Source: Orychophragmus violaceus (Eukaryota; Streptophyta; Magnoliopsida; Brassicales; Brassicaceae). Taken from it: 64,000 bases of DNA. The notes beneath the pieces are model-generated. The model saw only the letters and a program-made list of their open reading frames with translations, was not told the DNA's origin and did no database searches. Shown one piece after another: positions 34,157 to 44,423 of the stretch. The stretch spans positions 47,626,235 to 47,690,234 of the forward strand of contig CM058231.1 of the NCBI GenBank assembly GCA_030180135.1, in the 5' to 3' direction. Positions within the stretch are counted from its first letter, which is position 1; the number at the start of each line of letters is the position of its first letter. A program made the position numbers and the translations under genes.

Positions 34157-35176
34157 CTACGGCTGAGGCAGCATCCCAAGCTCCTTCCAGACATGTAGTT
34201 TCACTTGCCCTTCCTTCAACGTTCTACTGTTGCTTAGGCTCTGCATATTATCACAAATATCAGTGCCACAACCAGTATCCAATACCTTTAAGGTAGAACT
34301 TGAAGTAATAACATGAATACCTGAGGAAGTAGTCTCATACATCAACTTCAACTCCTCATCATCTTCCATGAATTTAATGCAATTTCTCTTCCAATGCCCT
34401 GTCTCCTTACAGTAGCAGCACTTACCAACGTAAGAGGTATCTGACTCGGGCTCAGAAGACACACGCTTGCCATGATTCAAAATCTGGACAACTTTGTCTT
34501 CACCCTTGTCAGCATTAGGTTTAGTAAACCTACCCTTCTCATTCATGAGATTGTACAGGGTACTCTTCACGTTTGGCTCAACTGTCTTGAGCATATCATG
34601 CAGTTCAGTCAGCGTCTTCGTTAAGCCTTTCTTGATATAGTTCCTTCTGAACTTATCATAGCTTGATGGCAGTGACTGCAGAATGATCTCAGTTGCCAAT
34701 TCTTGGCTAACTGGATAATCCAGTTTCCTCAGGTTATCAATGTAACCCATCATTTTACTGACATGAGGACTCACTGGATGATCATTTGGTAGCTTGCAGC
34801 TAGTGAGAGACTTAACCAACTGGTATCTCTCCACTCTTACCTGCTCCTGAAATTTCAATTTCAGGCTGCTGATCATCTCTATTGGCGACTCCATGTTCTC
34901 ATATTGCTTCCGCAAATCTGAGTCCATGGTAGCCAACATCAGACCACGCACATCTACCGCATCATTATAATGCTTATTCCAAGCATCATATACTGCATGG
35001 GAGGCATTGGACCCGATCCTTACGGGGAGAGCTCTCTCAAGAACATAGTCCTTTCTCTCCTGTCTGAGGACTAGCCTCAGGTTCCGCGACCAAGTCAAGA
35101 AATTTGATCCGTGCAGCTTGTCCATCTTAAGGACAGACCGGATCGAGAAAGTGTTTTGATTGTTTGTGCTAGTCAT
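34157..35176 (-). CDS. Gag protein of element F, ending in a protease stub (339 aa)
   Basis: Open frame from ATG at 35176 (MTSTNNQNTFSIRSV) to a stop after LGMLPQP. Gag domain, zinc knuckle CCYCKETGHWKRNC and a VLDTGCGTDI protease-like site are present, and the rest of pol is out of frame or lost. It is nearly identical to the Gag of B, with an extra KPN. A product would be a capsid/nucleocapsid protein only. Confidence 0.85.
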   Translation of the reverse strand: MTSTNNQNTFSIRSVLKMDKLHGSNFLTWSRNLRLVLRQERKDYVLERALPVRIGSNASHAVYDAWNKHYNDAVDVRGLMLATMDSDLRKQYENMESPIEMISSLKLKFQEQVRVERYQLVKSLTSCKLPNDHPVSPHVSKMMGYIDNLRKLDYPVSQELATEIILQSLPSSYDKFRRNYIKKGLTKTLTELHDMLKTVEPNVKSTLYNLMNEKGRFTKPNADKGEDKVVQILNHGKRVSSEPESDTSYVGKCCYCKETGHWKRNCIKFMEDDEELKLMYETTSSGIHVITSSSTLKVLDTGCGTDICDNMQSLSNSRTLKEGQVKLHVWKELGMLPQP

Positions 35177-36716
35177 AACTGAAAATTAAGATAAAAGGAT
35201 TTTAGTTAATATGTTCAATATGATTAATCTCGTATTAAATTTAATATGATTAATCACGCATTATATTCAATAACATAAGTTACCCTCAATAGAATATAAT
35301 GATTCCAAGATCCACATATAACTAAGGTTAAAGTGGGCCACTGGCCGTCACCAAACCTTAGCTTATATCGGTAAGCCCTATGTCGGCTAATTACATCCGT
35401 GATATAACTCTTGGTTGTGAATCTGGGCCCGAGGCCCAATCCACTCTGATGTCTCAAGGCCCGGGACTCCCGATGGCCTAGTCAAGAAAACCAGACTATA
35501 CAGTCATGTAATCATTAATGTCTGGGACTCCCAATGACATTTATGAATCACAAACCGTCTTATCCACGCAAAAGCAGACACCCTCACACTGTAAGGCCAT
35601 GAATACAATTGAATGGGCTTCGACAGCTGACATAGAATGGACAAGACATCCAACGCTTGATATTATTTGAGGTTCGTAGGTTTATTTAAAAAATTCATTC
35701 CCAAAATAGAAGATTACTATTTCGGGAAACTTTCCATTTTTGGAAACCTACTATTTTTTGAAACTTTCTAAAATTGGAAACTTTCTAAAAATGGAAACTT
35801 TCTAACTTTAGAAATTTCTTTAAAATCCAAAACCCGCAAATCTAGAAACTTCTAATTTAAGAAACTTTCTAATTTCAAAATTTCGGAAACTTTAATTTAA
35901 AATCGACTTTATAATTTTATAAAATAAATTCTAAATTAATCTGAAGAAAGACTCAAATAATTGGCCCAATTGTTTTAACTTCTTGGCCCGAGGCCCAAGA
36001 ATTGGTCCATGTCCAAGACATGACCCAATTGTCCAATTAAATGACATAACCGGTCTGGTTCATTAAAATTGGTCTAACCAAATTTTAATTACTACGATGA
36101 CCACAATTGTCAACCGGTTATTTACTAAACCGGATTTTCTCAATTTATTTGGTCCAACCAAATCAAATTAGAAAATCCTGGTTTAGGCACAAAATCCAAT
36201 TTTTCGACTTTGGATTTCTTATCCCGGTTTAACCAGACTTAATAAAATTATTAAATCTGTTTATTAAACCAGGACGAATAATTTTAATCAAAATTCTAAA
36301 CCGAGTCTTAAACCCAACCGTGTCGATCGATGAACCAACCGCATCGATCGATTCTTCAATCGCATCGGTCGATGCTCTCAGCATCGATCGATGCGTTCAC
36401 GCGTTGAGCAGGCTTGGCCGAGATATGCGAAATCCATGCGATCGTTCAATCGATCCATGCGATTGCAGTCGATCTCTCGCGGTTGTATCGACCGATCCAT
36501 GCGATCGTATCGATCGATCCATGCGATCACAGCCGATACTTCTTTATGAAAATCGCATTCCAAATCAATATAGCTTGGATTTGCGATTTCAAGTGTGTTT
36601 AGGTTTCAATTCCTTGTTGCTTAAGTGATTTCTCTTATCAGTAGTTGATTCAAAACACTTCTTAAACAAGAAAACAATCCTAAACTTGAATCTAAACAAG
36701 AAAAACCAGAACCAAT
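35177..36716 (-). other. Untranslated leader of element F
   Basis: As in A and B: gag-proximal conserved part, GGAAACTTTC words (about 35695-35895), AACCGG words, and a TCGATCGAT-rich zone (about 36320-36535) whose sequence differs strongly from A and B. No supported gene. Confidence 0.7.
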
Positions 36717-36729
36717 AGCTCTGATACCA
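36717..36729 (-). other. Primer binding site of element F
   Basis: The complement reads TGGTATCAGAGCT, a Met-tRNA-type site next to the LTR. Confidence 0.88.
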
Positions 36730-36730
36730 C

Positions 36731-37385
36731 TGAAGGAATGTTTAGATGAATCCTGATTCAATTCTCTGATTCAGATTATCCTAAACATGCGGATCTAGGT
36801 TCTCTTGATTAGAAACAATGATAGATCTCACCTTTTACCTGTTTATGCAGCGGAAAGGGAGAACAGGTCAGAGATCAGAGAGCCACCAAGTGATAACTCC
36901 TCCAGAGGTTCACACACGCACACCAAGCAGGAAGAGAGGCTGCTAGACCACACGGGAAATCGGCGCAGAGAGAGAGGAGGCTCGCGGCTGGCTAGGGTTG
37001 AAGAAGAAAACAGACTCGAGTTTTATTTATAAAACTCGTCCGGTTCCTCTTGGGCCATTTGGCCATTCGCGCACTGTGTCGATCGACATATCATGTGCAT
37101 CGATCGACACACAGTGGCTAAAACCTTTTATTCTCTCTAAGTACAGTAAATGCCTGGCACTTTTACCGTACTTCTGCTAAGCCATTCCTACAAATTTTCC
37201 TGTTAGCTTAGGCGTGTGACCCATATGGGATCATATAATAGAGGCAATAAGTCCAAGACTTATAGATCATGAGCGGACTCTAGCAAGCCATCATGACCCC
37301 CCAGTATTATATGACTTATGTCTGATCATTGACATACTCTTACTTTCTAGAGACAGTACCGAGATTACTGGACACAATTCCAACA
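36731..37385 (-). repeat. 5' LTR of element F
   Basis: 655 bases. The differences I see from the left LTR are near 37090 (CATATC against CACATC), 37191 and 37302. Confidence 0.9.
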
Positions 37386-37390
37386 GTGAA

Positions 37391-37879
37391 GTGCTTGAAA
37401 TCAGTGGATTCACGGATGCAAGTTTTCAGACAGATAAAGATGATTTCCGGTCACAATCTGGTTACATCTTCTGTCTGAATGGCGGTGCAGTAAGTTGGAA
37501 GAGTTCCAAGCAGAGCACCGTGGCAGATTCCACAACTGAAGCTGAATACATCGCTGCTTCGGAAGCTGCGAAGGAAGGAGTTTGGATAAGGAACTTCTTG
37601 ATTGAACTCGGTGTATTCCCAAATGCCACTGAGCCTCTAGCACTGTATTGTGACAACAATGGTGCAATTGCTCAAGCCAAGGAACCGAGACATCATCAGA
37701 AATCCAAACACATTATGAGAAGGTATCACCTGATTCGTGATATAGTGAATAGAGATGAAGTGATGGTCAGCAGAGTTCCCACTGATGAGAACGTGGCTGA
37801 CCCGTTGACAAAGCCACTCCCGAGACCTAAGCACGAGTTGCATACTGCTGCTGTAGGAATTAGAGATATTCATATGTAA
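37391..37879 (+). pseudogene. Copia gag-pol of element C, part 2 (RNase H)
   Basis: Continues part 1 in the same frame after F and the repeated GTGAA (37386-37390). RNase H motifs are FTDASFQTD, STTEAEYIAAS and YCDNNGAIAQAK, then PTDENVADPLTKPLPRPK and a stop at 37877-37879. About 162 codons without lesions. Confidence 0.92.
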
Positions 37880-38756
37880 TCTCTTTTTGAGTGGGAGTTG
37901 TGAGGGCTTTTGTTTTAGTTATTTTGATTGGTTCATGTAAACATTTTAAATGTTAATGAAATTTTATTTCTGGATTATTTTTAACTGTGATATAAAATAA
38001 TCGTTCCAAAATGATTCATGTCATTATATATGGGCCATCGAAGTACATGAGTAGACTTGATCCTGAAACCCCATATTTAACGAAATGACATAAATCAAAG
38101 TGTCCATAGTCGAAGGTTGTTGAAATTGGAACACCAACAACCTGTTGAGACTAGATTGTGTTGAGACTTATGACCAAGTTTCGAGGGGGCATAGATGCGC
38201 GGCATCAAAGTCGACACATAGGTATATGTAGGGGAACATATGACCGGACTTGGCCCGCTGATGAGAACTCTACAAGATATTAATATCTTTGTCATGAAAG
38301 GTTCTCATATATGACTATAGAGTATAGTCCTTAGACCTGAGTTCGCATGCATGTGGCTGCACATGGAGTAATGCGCTTTGATCATTGTCTAACGTTGTTT
38401 CGTAACTGGGAGCTATACGGACCTTGGTTGGGTGTATTATGAATTGTGTAGTTCATAGTGATGGAACAAGATGAGATTTGTCCCTGCCGTTTAACGGAGG
38501 TAATATCTCTAGGCCAATCGGAGATTTGATAGCTGGTAAGAGAATGGCCATTCCCAAACGGACTTGCCCAAGTCGTTTGAATTGTCAGTATCAAATCTGT
38601 TCCGATAAACATGGTCTGGCTATATAAGGATGACACGCATCTTGCCTTATGCCAGATCGAGATATTAAGACAAAAGGACTAGGGAATGTAGGATTCCAGT
38701 ACAATCGGGAGATTGTTGGGAATGTCCTGTGTAGGATTCCAGTACAAGTGGGAGAT
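37880..38756 (+). other. 3' non-coding region of C with duplicated polypurine tract
   Basis: Non-coding, conserved with Z and the other copies. At its end a 43-bp unit that includes the polypurine tract and the first 16 bases of the LTR is tandemly repeated (38687-38729 and 38730-38772). The first copy has a degenerate tract (ACAATCGGGAGAT), the second the normal ACAAGTGGGAGAT. Confidence 0.8.
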
Positions 38757-39431
38757 TGTTGGGAATGTCCTGAAATCTACCGTACTATCTCTAGAAAGTA
38801 TGATAAGTGTCGAGATCAGACATAAGTCATAAATACTGGGTGATCATGATGGCTTGCTAGAGTCCGCTCTTGATCTATAAGTTTAGGACTTATTACCAGT
38901 ATTGTATGATCCCGAAGGGTCACACACCATAGCTAACGGGAAAGTTAAATGGAATTAATACGGTAAGATGCAATGGCATTTACTGTATTGGATCAGAGAA
39001 TTGGGCCAGACAAAATGCAGGCTTTTGTCTGATTTGTGTCTTGGGCCCAAATAACAAATGAGCCATTAGTCATTAGACTTGGGCCCATTAGAGAGTTAAT
39101 GAGGATTAAGAAATCGAAACCCTAAGCTAAGGCTTGCGATTTTTCTCCTGGTAGCCGCGAGCTCATCTCTCTCTCTAACCTCCCTCTCTGATCATCCATC
39201 TCTTTGGTCTAGCAGCCATCCCTTGCTTGTAAGAGTGTGGATACCAAAGGAGGAATAGGTGATTCATCTGTTCTAGACTGATCTTGTCATTACCATCAAT
39301 CCGCTGTGCAATCAATAGGTAATATTACAGGTTTGGTTTTATGATTCGTTTTGCAAGAACCTAGATCTGTTAAGATTATATGTTAGGTTGTAATGCGAGA
39401 ATTAAACCTTGAAAAACACTATAATCCTTCA
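38757..39431 (+). repeat. 3' LTR of element C
   Basis: 675 bases ending CACTATAATCCTTCA, followed by the target duplication GGTAC. Confidence 0.88.
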
Positions 39432-39678
39432 GGTACATGAGAGATTGGACCAGCAGCGGGCCGCTTGAGAGAAGGAGCAGAGGCAGGAGCAGCAGGCTGC
39501 GCAGATGCAGGAGCAGGCAGCAGTACCGCCAGTGATCACCATTTCGGATTCGGAGACGGAATCTGACCCAGAGGAGTACGAGAGCGATGCAGACCAGTTG
39601 TATCGAGCGACATGGATCTTGAGTACCGGACCCCAGGATCACCGAATGGCTAGAGTCTGGGGACTTTGGGACTGTTAG
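39432..39678 (+). pseudogene. Gag-like gene of element D, part 3 of 3
   Basis: Resumes after element C (GGTAC at 39432-39436) in the same frame: a Gln-rich helix, an acidic stretch (ISDSETESDPEEYESDAD) and a stop at 39676-39678. One internal TGA again fits CGA decay. No zinc knuckle is seen. Confidence 0.65.
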
Positions 39679-39959
39679 GAGTATGGCTTAGCTATTCTTT
39701 TAGATATTGGGGTTTTTTCTTTTCGTTTTGAGTTTTTCCGCGGTTTTCGCGTACCTGTTTTTTCTTCTATTATTTAAACCATGTAGCCCTACGCCTTCAT
39801 TTATATTCATTCTTTCTTTATCTCGTGCTTCCCGTTCGGACTTTCCCTATCCAGTATCCACACCCTGAGTAGAACAGAACCCTTGAGCTTAGAGGTGATC
39901 GGGAAATCACGCACCTCAGAATTCGAGACGAATTCTTTTCAAGGGGGGGGGGGAGAATT
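39679..39959 (+). other. 3' untranslated part and polypurine tract of element D
   Basis: A pyrimidine-rich non-coding stretch. It ends in AAGGGGGGGGGGAGAATT (39941-39958 or so) directly before the LTR, a typical plus-strand primer. Confidence 0.75.
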
Positions 39960-40063
39960 TGTAATGGCCCTGGCCCGGTCCAATAAATTTTTTTTTAGAA
40001 AAAGAGGAGAAAGCCCAAAACCCATTCCTCTTTTCTAAAACCCTAGGCCCTCTCCTCCTCTTT

Positions 40064-40078
40064 TCCTATAAATACTAG
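40064..40078 (+). promoter_or_regulatory. TATA box in the LTR of element D
   Basis: TCCTATAAATACTAG about 100 bases inside the LTR, followed by a CT-rich stretch where transcription would start. Confidence 0.55.
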
Positions 40079-40439
40079 CCCCTTTCCTCCACAAATCCTA
40101 TTTCTCTCTCCTCTGGCGGAACCCTGTCGAAGTCTTGAGTCGTTCAAAGCCCCAACAGATCCTATTCACGTTTTCCCTTCCTCTTCTCACACCAGGTAAC
40201 TCCAGAGAACCGTATCTAGTATTTGTTTTTTTCTTTTCGTAACTCAGAAAATACCCTGAATCCCGAGAAAAAGAGCTCACCATAGTGACCGCCTCGACGA
40301 GACAGAGCCGGAGCCACCGACCGATCCGCCACGCGCCGCCGAACGCGCCCTCACGCGCCGGAGGAGTGCCACACGCGTGAGATCCACGCACAGCCGGAGG
40401 AGTGTCGCGCGCTTGAGATCCACGCGCCATTAAAGAGCC

Positions 40440-40710
40440 ACGCACCGCCGGAGCCGCCGCCACCATCGCCAAAGCATCACCATCCGCCGTCTGCCGCCAG
40501 AGCCGCCGCCGGAGCCGCCGCCTGCCGCCGGAGCGCCGCCGGAGCCGCCGCCCGCCGCCGGAGCACCGCCGGAGCCGCCGCCCGCCGCCGGAGCGCCGCC
40601 GGAGCCGCCGCCCGCCGTCGGAGCACGGCCGTTGACCGCCAGAGCGCCGCCGTTGATCGCCAGAGCGCCGCCGTTGACCGCCGCCGTTGACCGTCGCCGC
40701 CTCTGACCGT
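40440..40710. repeat. GC-rich minisatellite in the LTR of D
   Basis: About three and a half copies of a 30-bp unit built from GCCGCCGGAG and GCCGCCCGCC words, followed by shorter GTTGACCGCC-type repeats. It creates false Ala/Gly-rich ORFs on the minus strand. Confidence 0.85.
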
Positions 40711-41868
40711 TGACCAACCGGTCCGGTTAGCTGGTTTGGTTAAGTTCAATTGTAATTCCCAGTTCAAATCAATTTCTTCGGTTTGACCAGTTTAATCCAA
40801 TTCCATTTCGTTTTAGTTAATTCTTGGTTTAAATCCATTCCATCCGGTTTAGTTAGTTAGGATCCAGTTTAGGATTTGGGCTGGTTATGGATTTGGGCCT
40901 GGTTCAGTCTAGGTTTGGGTCTAGGTTGACCGGGTCAACCGATTGATTTTGACCTGACGGTTGACTTTCAGTCAAACCAACTTCGATTGATCATAACTTG
41001 ACCGTCCTAAGTCCGATTCGAACGAAACGAAAGCCTAATTCACTCGAATTTTCCTCTTCTTTCCAGATCCGATGTCTGTTTGGGATAATTGAGCTTAAAA
41101 ATTACGCTTTTTCCCCCTTCTTTGGCCAAGGTGAGGACATGTTGTGATCTCCCTTGCTCTATTCAATTCCGGGCGTGAGTCTATTGTTAATACCATCTTT
41201 CCTAGGTAGCGTAGGATAGTAAGGTACCTGATGTGATTGATTGTGGAACGTAGAATTGCTAGGATATTGCTTAGACTGAAAATGTTGATTGTGCGTGATG
41301 GACATGTGTGAATTAGAATTGTGGTAGCGCCCCCGAAAGGGTGTTGTGTGGCAGGGCGTGTATAACGATTTTTGGTACGTGCCCTTGAAGTCGTCGGAAG
41401 GGGGTCTTGGCGAGCCCCCCAAGAGGAATGGCCGACTGGCCGAAGAGCATTGGCTGTGGGCCGGGTTGTGTGGGCCTTCGGGCTGGGAGGTGTTCATGAG
41501 TGTGAAAGCACGAGTGGACGTTAGTATTGCGTGGTGAAGCCTTCGGGCGTGATTGCAAGGTGATATTAGCTTAGTATTCGTTCTCGTAGTTGTGTGGCGT
41601 AAGCCGGGATCGCGGGTTCCCTAAATCCGCCCTCGCTGGTTAATTCTGTTTGAAACAATTACTCAGTCATCTTCCCTTTCCCTGTCCCCGTTTTCTTGCA
41701 GGTCCAGATGCGGGATTGATTCGATCATGTGACATCATTGGTGGCTTTGAACACGAAGGAGGCGCCTGGGACCTGGAACAAGTTGGGATGGCATCCCGGT
41801 TGGACCGAATCCAGTTCAATGGGTGCCTTAATGCCGCGTCTCCGGTTCACCGGGAGACGGGTGTTACA

Positions 41869-42480
41869 GCGATGGTCTCCAGAAATGATGTCGAGTACGA
41901 GAGAAAGGGCAAGGAAGGTGCAAGGCTGAGATTTCACCAGCAAAAGAAGGAGATCGGAGCACGGACGGTGGAGCAGGTGATAGATAATGAAACATCCGAC
42001 AGCAACACAACGTATTCGACAGTGGCGGACATTGAATACAGTGGCGGCATCTCCGGTGTAAAACCGTCACACAACAGCAACAAACCGAGGTGGTGGTGGC
42101 TCGCAGCAGATGACGGAAAAGATTTACGCTTGAAGCAAATGGAGATCATGACGGCTTTGTTCAACACACGAACCTCATTGAAGAAGTGAAGTAGCAGCAT
42201 TGGTGAGAGAGGGAGGAAAAGACAGCGGCGTGATAAACGACATAAGGAGGAAACATAGAAGACATCCACAGTGCAGAGGAAGACAACCAGCTCTCTCTCT
42301 CTCTCTTCTTCTTCTTCTTCTTCTTATTTTCTCTCACTCTTATCACAACATCAATAAGTATATAAGAAGAGATATTTCAGCAAGAAATGAAAACAAGATA
42401 GGCAGAGGAAAGGGAAAGCATGATTTCTGCAATCTCGTTGCATGCTCTCGAAGGTAATTAAACGAGAAAGAGGTGAAGAA
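41869..42480. other. Unassigned sequence with CT/CTT microsatellite
   Basis: Starts where the LTR of D ends. A plus-strand frame crosses from the LTR to a stop at 42187-42189, but I recognise no domain, and its first part is LTR sequence, so I do not call it a gene. A CT then CTT microsatellite lies at about 42290-42328. It could be the flank of D, a host-gene fragment or part of an unrecognised repeat. Confidence 0.4.
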
Positions 42481-43385
42481 ATTCTATGGGCCTCTTGGGC
42501 CAAAAATCAAACAAGCCATGACTTTGGTCATTCCATAAATATCTTTGCTTGATACCTCCAGAAAGGATGTGTTATGGCAGTATTTTCCAAGGAGTGTTCT
42601 CACCATAAGGCATGAGGGTTTTGCGAGGAGTCTCCATCTAAGTTTAGCCAACATTGCGTCATTGAAAGTTTGCACATCTTTGAATCCAAGACCGCCATCC
42701 TTTTTTACAAAGTAAGTTTATTTCAAATAGTCTATGACATTTTTTCCCCCTGAAGTATCATCCAACCAGAATCTAGTCAATGTTGGCTGTATTCACTTAC
42801 AAAGGCTCATATGTAGTTTGAAACAAGATATCATGTGGTTTGGTATTACATATATGACTGATTTCAGCATGTTAACTGTCCAGTTCAAGACAGAAATCGA
42901 GTATACCAGCTAGCTGCTCTCTGTCTCATTTTGTCGATTATGGATGCTAACATGCCTTGTTTCTTTTTCCCAAAGTTTTTTTGGGAGACCAAGGTATGTA
43001 CCTTGGCCTCCTTCTTTTGCTATACCGAGAATACTTTTTGCTTCATTTTAGATTCTTATATGTTTTTGCCGCAAAAGTTATTGAAGACTTTTCCAAGTTT
43101 ATCTTCTAACCTGATGATTGCTTACAGTCTTGAAGGATCTTGCTTAGCGATTTACAGTTTTTAGCTTGTTTTGCAGAAAACATCGAGTCGTTAGCAAATA
43201 GCAAATGATTAATATTTGGACTCTTTTTTGCTACTCATACACTTTGGAATTTTCCGTTTGATAAACCAGAAAATATTTCTATAAAAGATGAAGATGTATG
43301 GGGATAGTGGGTCCCCTTATGTGATTCTAAGTTGAGATGAGACCAATTTTCTTGTTGTGTCATTGATGAAATCTAAAATCTATAA
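42481..43385 (-). pseudogene. LINE (non-LTR retrotransposon) reverse transcriptase remnant
   Basis: On the minus strand the region near 43290-43340 reads as the RT motif GDPLSPYIFIF, with a stop in place of the preceding Gln. The stretch 42484-42720 reads as the downstream LINE text, with KKDGGLGFKDVQ, FNDAMLAKLRWRLL and RTLLGKYCHNTSFLE. Many stops lie between. It is 5'-truncated and decayed. Its upstream part (43188-43385) is also present in the second copy of the HDT1 promoter region (58102-58330), where the Gln codon of the motif survives. Confidence 0.75.
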
Positions 43386-43739
43386 GATCAAACAAAGTTG
43401 ACAAAAAAATCAAACAAATAATTTACTCAAACTAAAAAGTTTAAAATGGTTAATATTGAAAAATAAAAATTTTAATTGGATAACCAATCAATCAATAGAT
43501 GAAGAAAAAAGGCTTTAAAAATTTAAAAGCCCAAAACAAAGTAATCCATAAAAAAAATTACATATTTTTATTTAATAAAACCTTAATAGAAATTTATAAT
43601 CGAAAGCCGAACATTTACGAACTCGCATAATCTTGAAACGGCGTCGAACAAGAACCGTAAAGACCTAAAGCACTAAAACCCTTCCGATTATATAAATTCT
43701 CCCAAAACTTGTCTTCTTCTTCTCACTGCCTTCCATCTC
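43188..43739 (+). repeat. Left copy of the duplicated HDT1 promoter region (552 bp)
   Basis: Aligns nearly end to end with 58102-58679, including CACTTTGGAATTTT, the ACGAACTCGCATAATCTT stretch and the TATA region GATTATATAAATTCTCCC (about 43686-43703). It ends at CTTCCATCTC, inside what is the 5' leader of HDT1 in the other copy. No HDT1 coding sequence follows; the VANDAL-like element starts 31 bases later. Confidence 0.85.
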
Positions 43740-43770
43740 GAATCATTGGCTCATTTGCTCTTAATTAAAG

Positions 43771-43792
43771 GAGCAAAAGTCTCATATGCCCT
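43771..43792 (+). repeat. Left terminal inverted repeat of the VANDAL-like element
   Basis: 22 bases that pair with 58082-58103 with two mismatches. A weaker match (ATGATCT-CATAT) continues inward. Confidence 0.65.
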
Positions 43793-44423
43793 ACTATGAT
43801 CTACATATCCCCCATTATGTAGATTCCATGTTTACCCTTAATGAATATGTTTTTAATATAAATATGAATAAAAGGAAACGAAAATGAATATATGAATTAG
43901 TAGGGAAATTATAAAATCGATCGAGCTCATTTCGTTGCTCTTTCTCCGTCGGAGCTCGCCGGAAAACGGTCGACTCAATTCTGATCTGTTGGCCGTCGAA
44001 ACATCGTCCATCTGCGGCGGAATTCGCGCTGGAACCGCCTCTATCCACCAGGTCCTCCAATTTCGACGAGATTGTAAGTATGAAAATTGATTTTAGGGAT
44101 TTGATTTGTAAAACTTGTTTGCGTTAGTACATTTGGTCGAAATGTAGTAACTGAAATGAAGCTTGAGTCTTGCAATGGGCAAATTGTGCAATGTATATGC
44201 CGAAGGAAAGTGATTTTTACTAATCTAATCCGATTTGGGTCATGGAATCGGGAGAGATAAGACAAATGGAAAAAAAAAAAAACTTATAAATATAGGTCAA
44301 CTAGGACAAATGGTATAAATGTAACATAAGACAAATTGTACAATTGGAATTACTATGTTTGGTTGGGTATTTGCTAATAATTGAGTTTTCCTTTTTATTG
44401 TACTTACAGGATCCAAAGACCAT

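Larger units (their letters stand above)
30062..37385 (-). mobile_element. Copia element F: open gag, dead pol, inserted in element C
   Basis: Minus-strand Copia element with 655-bp LTRs (30062-30716 and 36731-37385) that differ at about three bases, a perfect target duplication GTGAA (30057-30061 and 37386-37390), primer site 36717-36729 and polypurine tract 30717-30731. The internal part is a sister of B: gag open, pol decayed in the same way. Its insertion killed the gag-pol of C. Confidence 0.92.
24220..39431 (+). mobile_element. Copia element C, intact gag-pol before insertion of F
   Basis: Plus-strand Copia element with LTRs at 24220-24875 and 38757-39431, a perfect target duplication GGTAC (24215-24219 and 39432-39436), primer site, long leader, gag-pol in two pieces and polypurine tract. 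Removing F (30062-37385 plus one GTGAA) leaves one frame of about 1319 codons. The LTRs differ at roughly seven or eight bases plus a 19-bp deletion, so C is older than F, A and B, in agreement with the nesting. Confidence 0.92.
15648..41868 (+). mobile_element. Gypsy-like Gag-only element D, host of insertions B and C
   Basis: A plus-strand LTR element with a 5'-truncated left LTR (15648-15785), a Met-tRNA-like primer site, one Gag-like frame in three pieces, a G-rich polypurine tract and a complete 1909-bp right LTR. With B and C removed the internal part is only about 1.6 kb, and no protease, RT or integrase remnant lies in it. It therefore looks like a non-autonomous element of the TR-GAG type rather than a decayed complete one. 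Its left LTR end and target duplication are missing. Confidence 0.75.
39960..41868 (+). repeat. 3' LTR of element D (1909 bp)
   Basis: Starts TGTAATGGCCCTGG and ends GACGGGTGTTACA, so the ends are TG/CA with the longer inverted match TGTAA/TTACA. It contains a TATA box (CCTATAAATACTAG, about 40065-40078), a CT-rich putative leader and a GC-rich minisatellite (40430-40710). No protein-coding gene is credible. The Ala/Gly/Arg-rich frames on the minus strand come from the minisatellite. Confidence 0.85.

Noticed and set aside
40430..40767. Two Ala/Gly/Arg-rich minus-strand frames in the LTR of D.
   Set aside because: They are by-products of the GCCGCC minisatellite and have no domain or context.
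41650..42189. A 179-codon plus-strand frame.
   Set aside because: Its first third is LTR sequence of D read in a chance frame. No domain is recognised in the rest.
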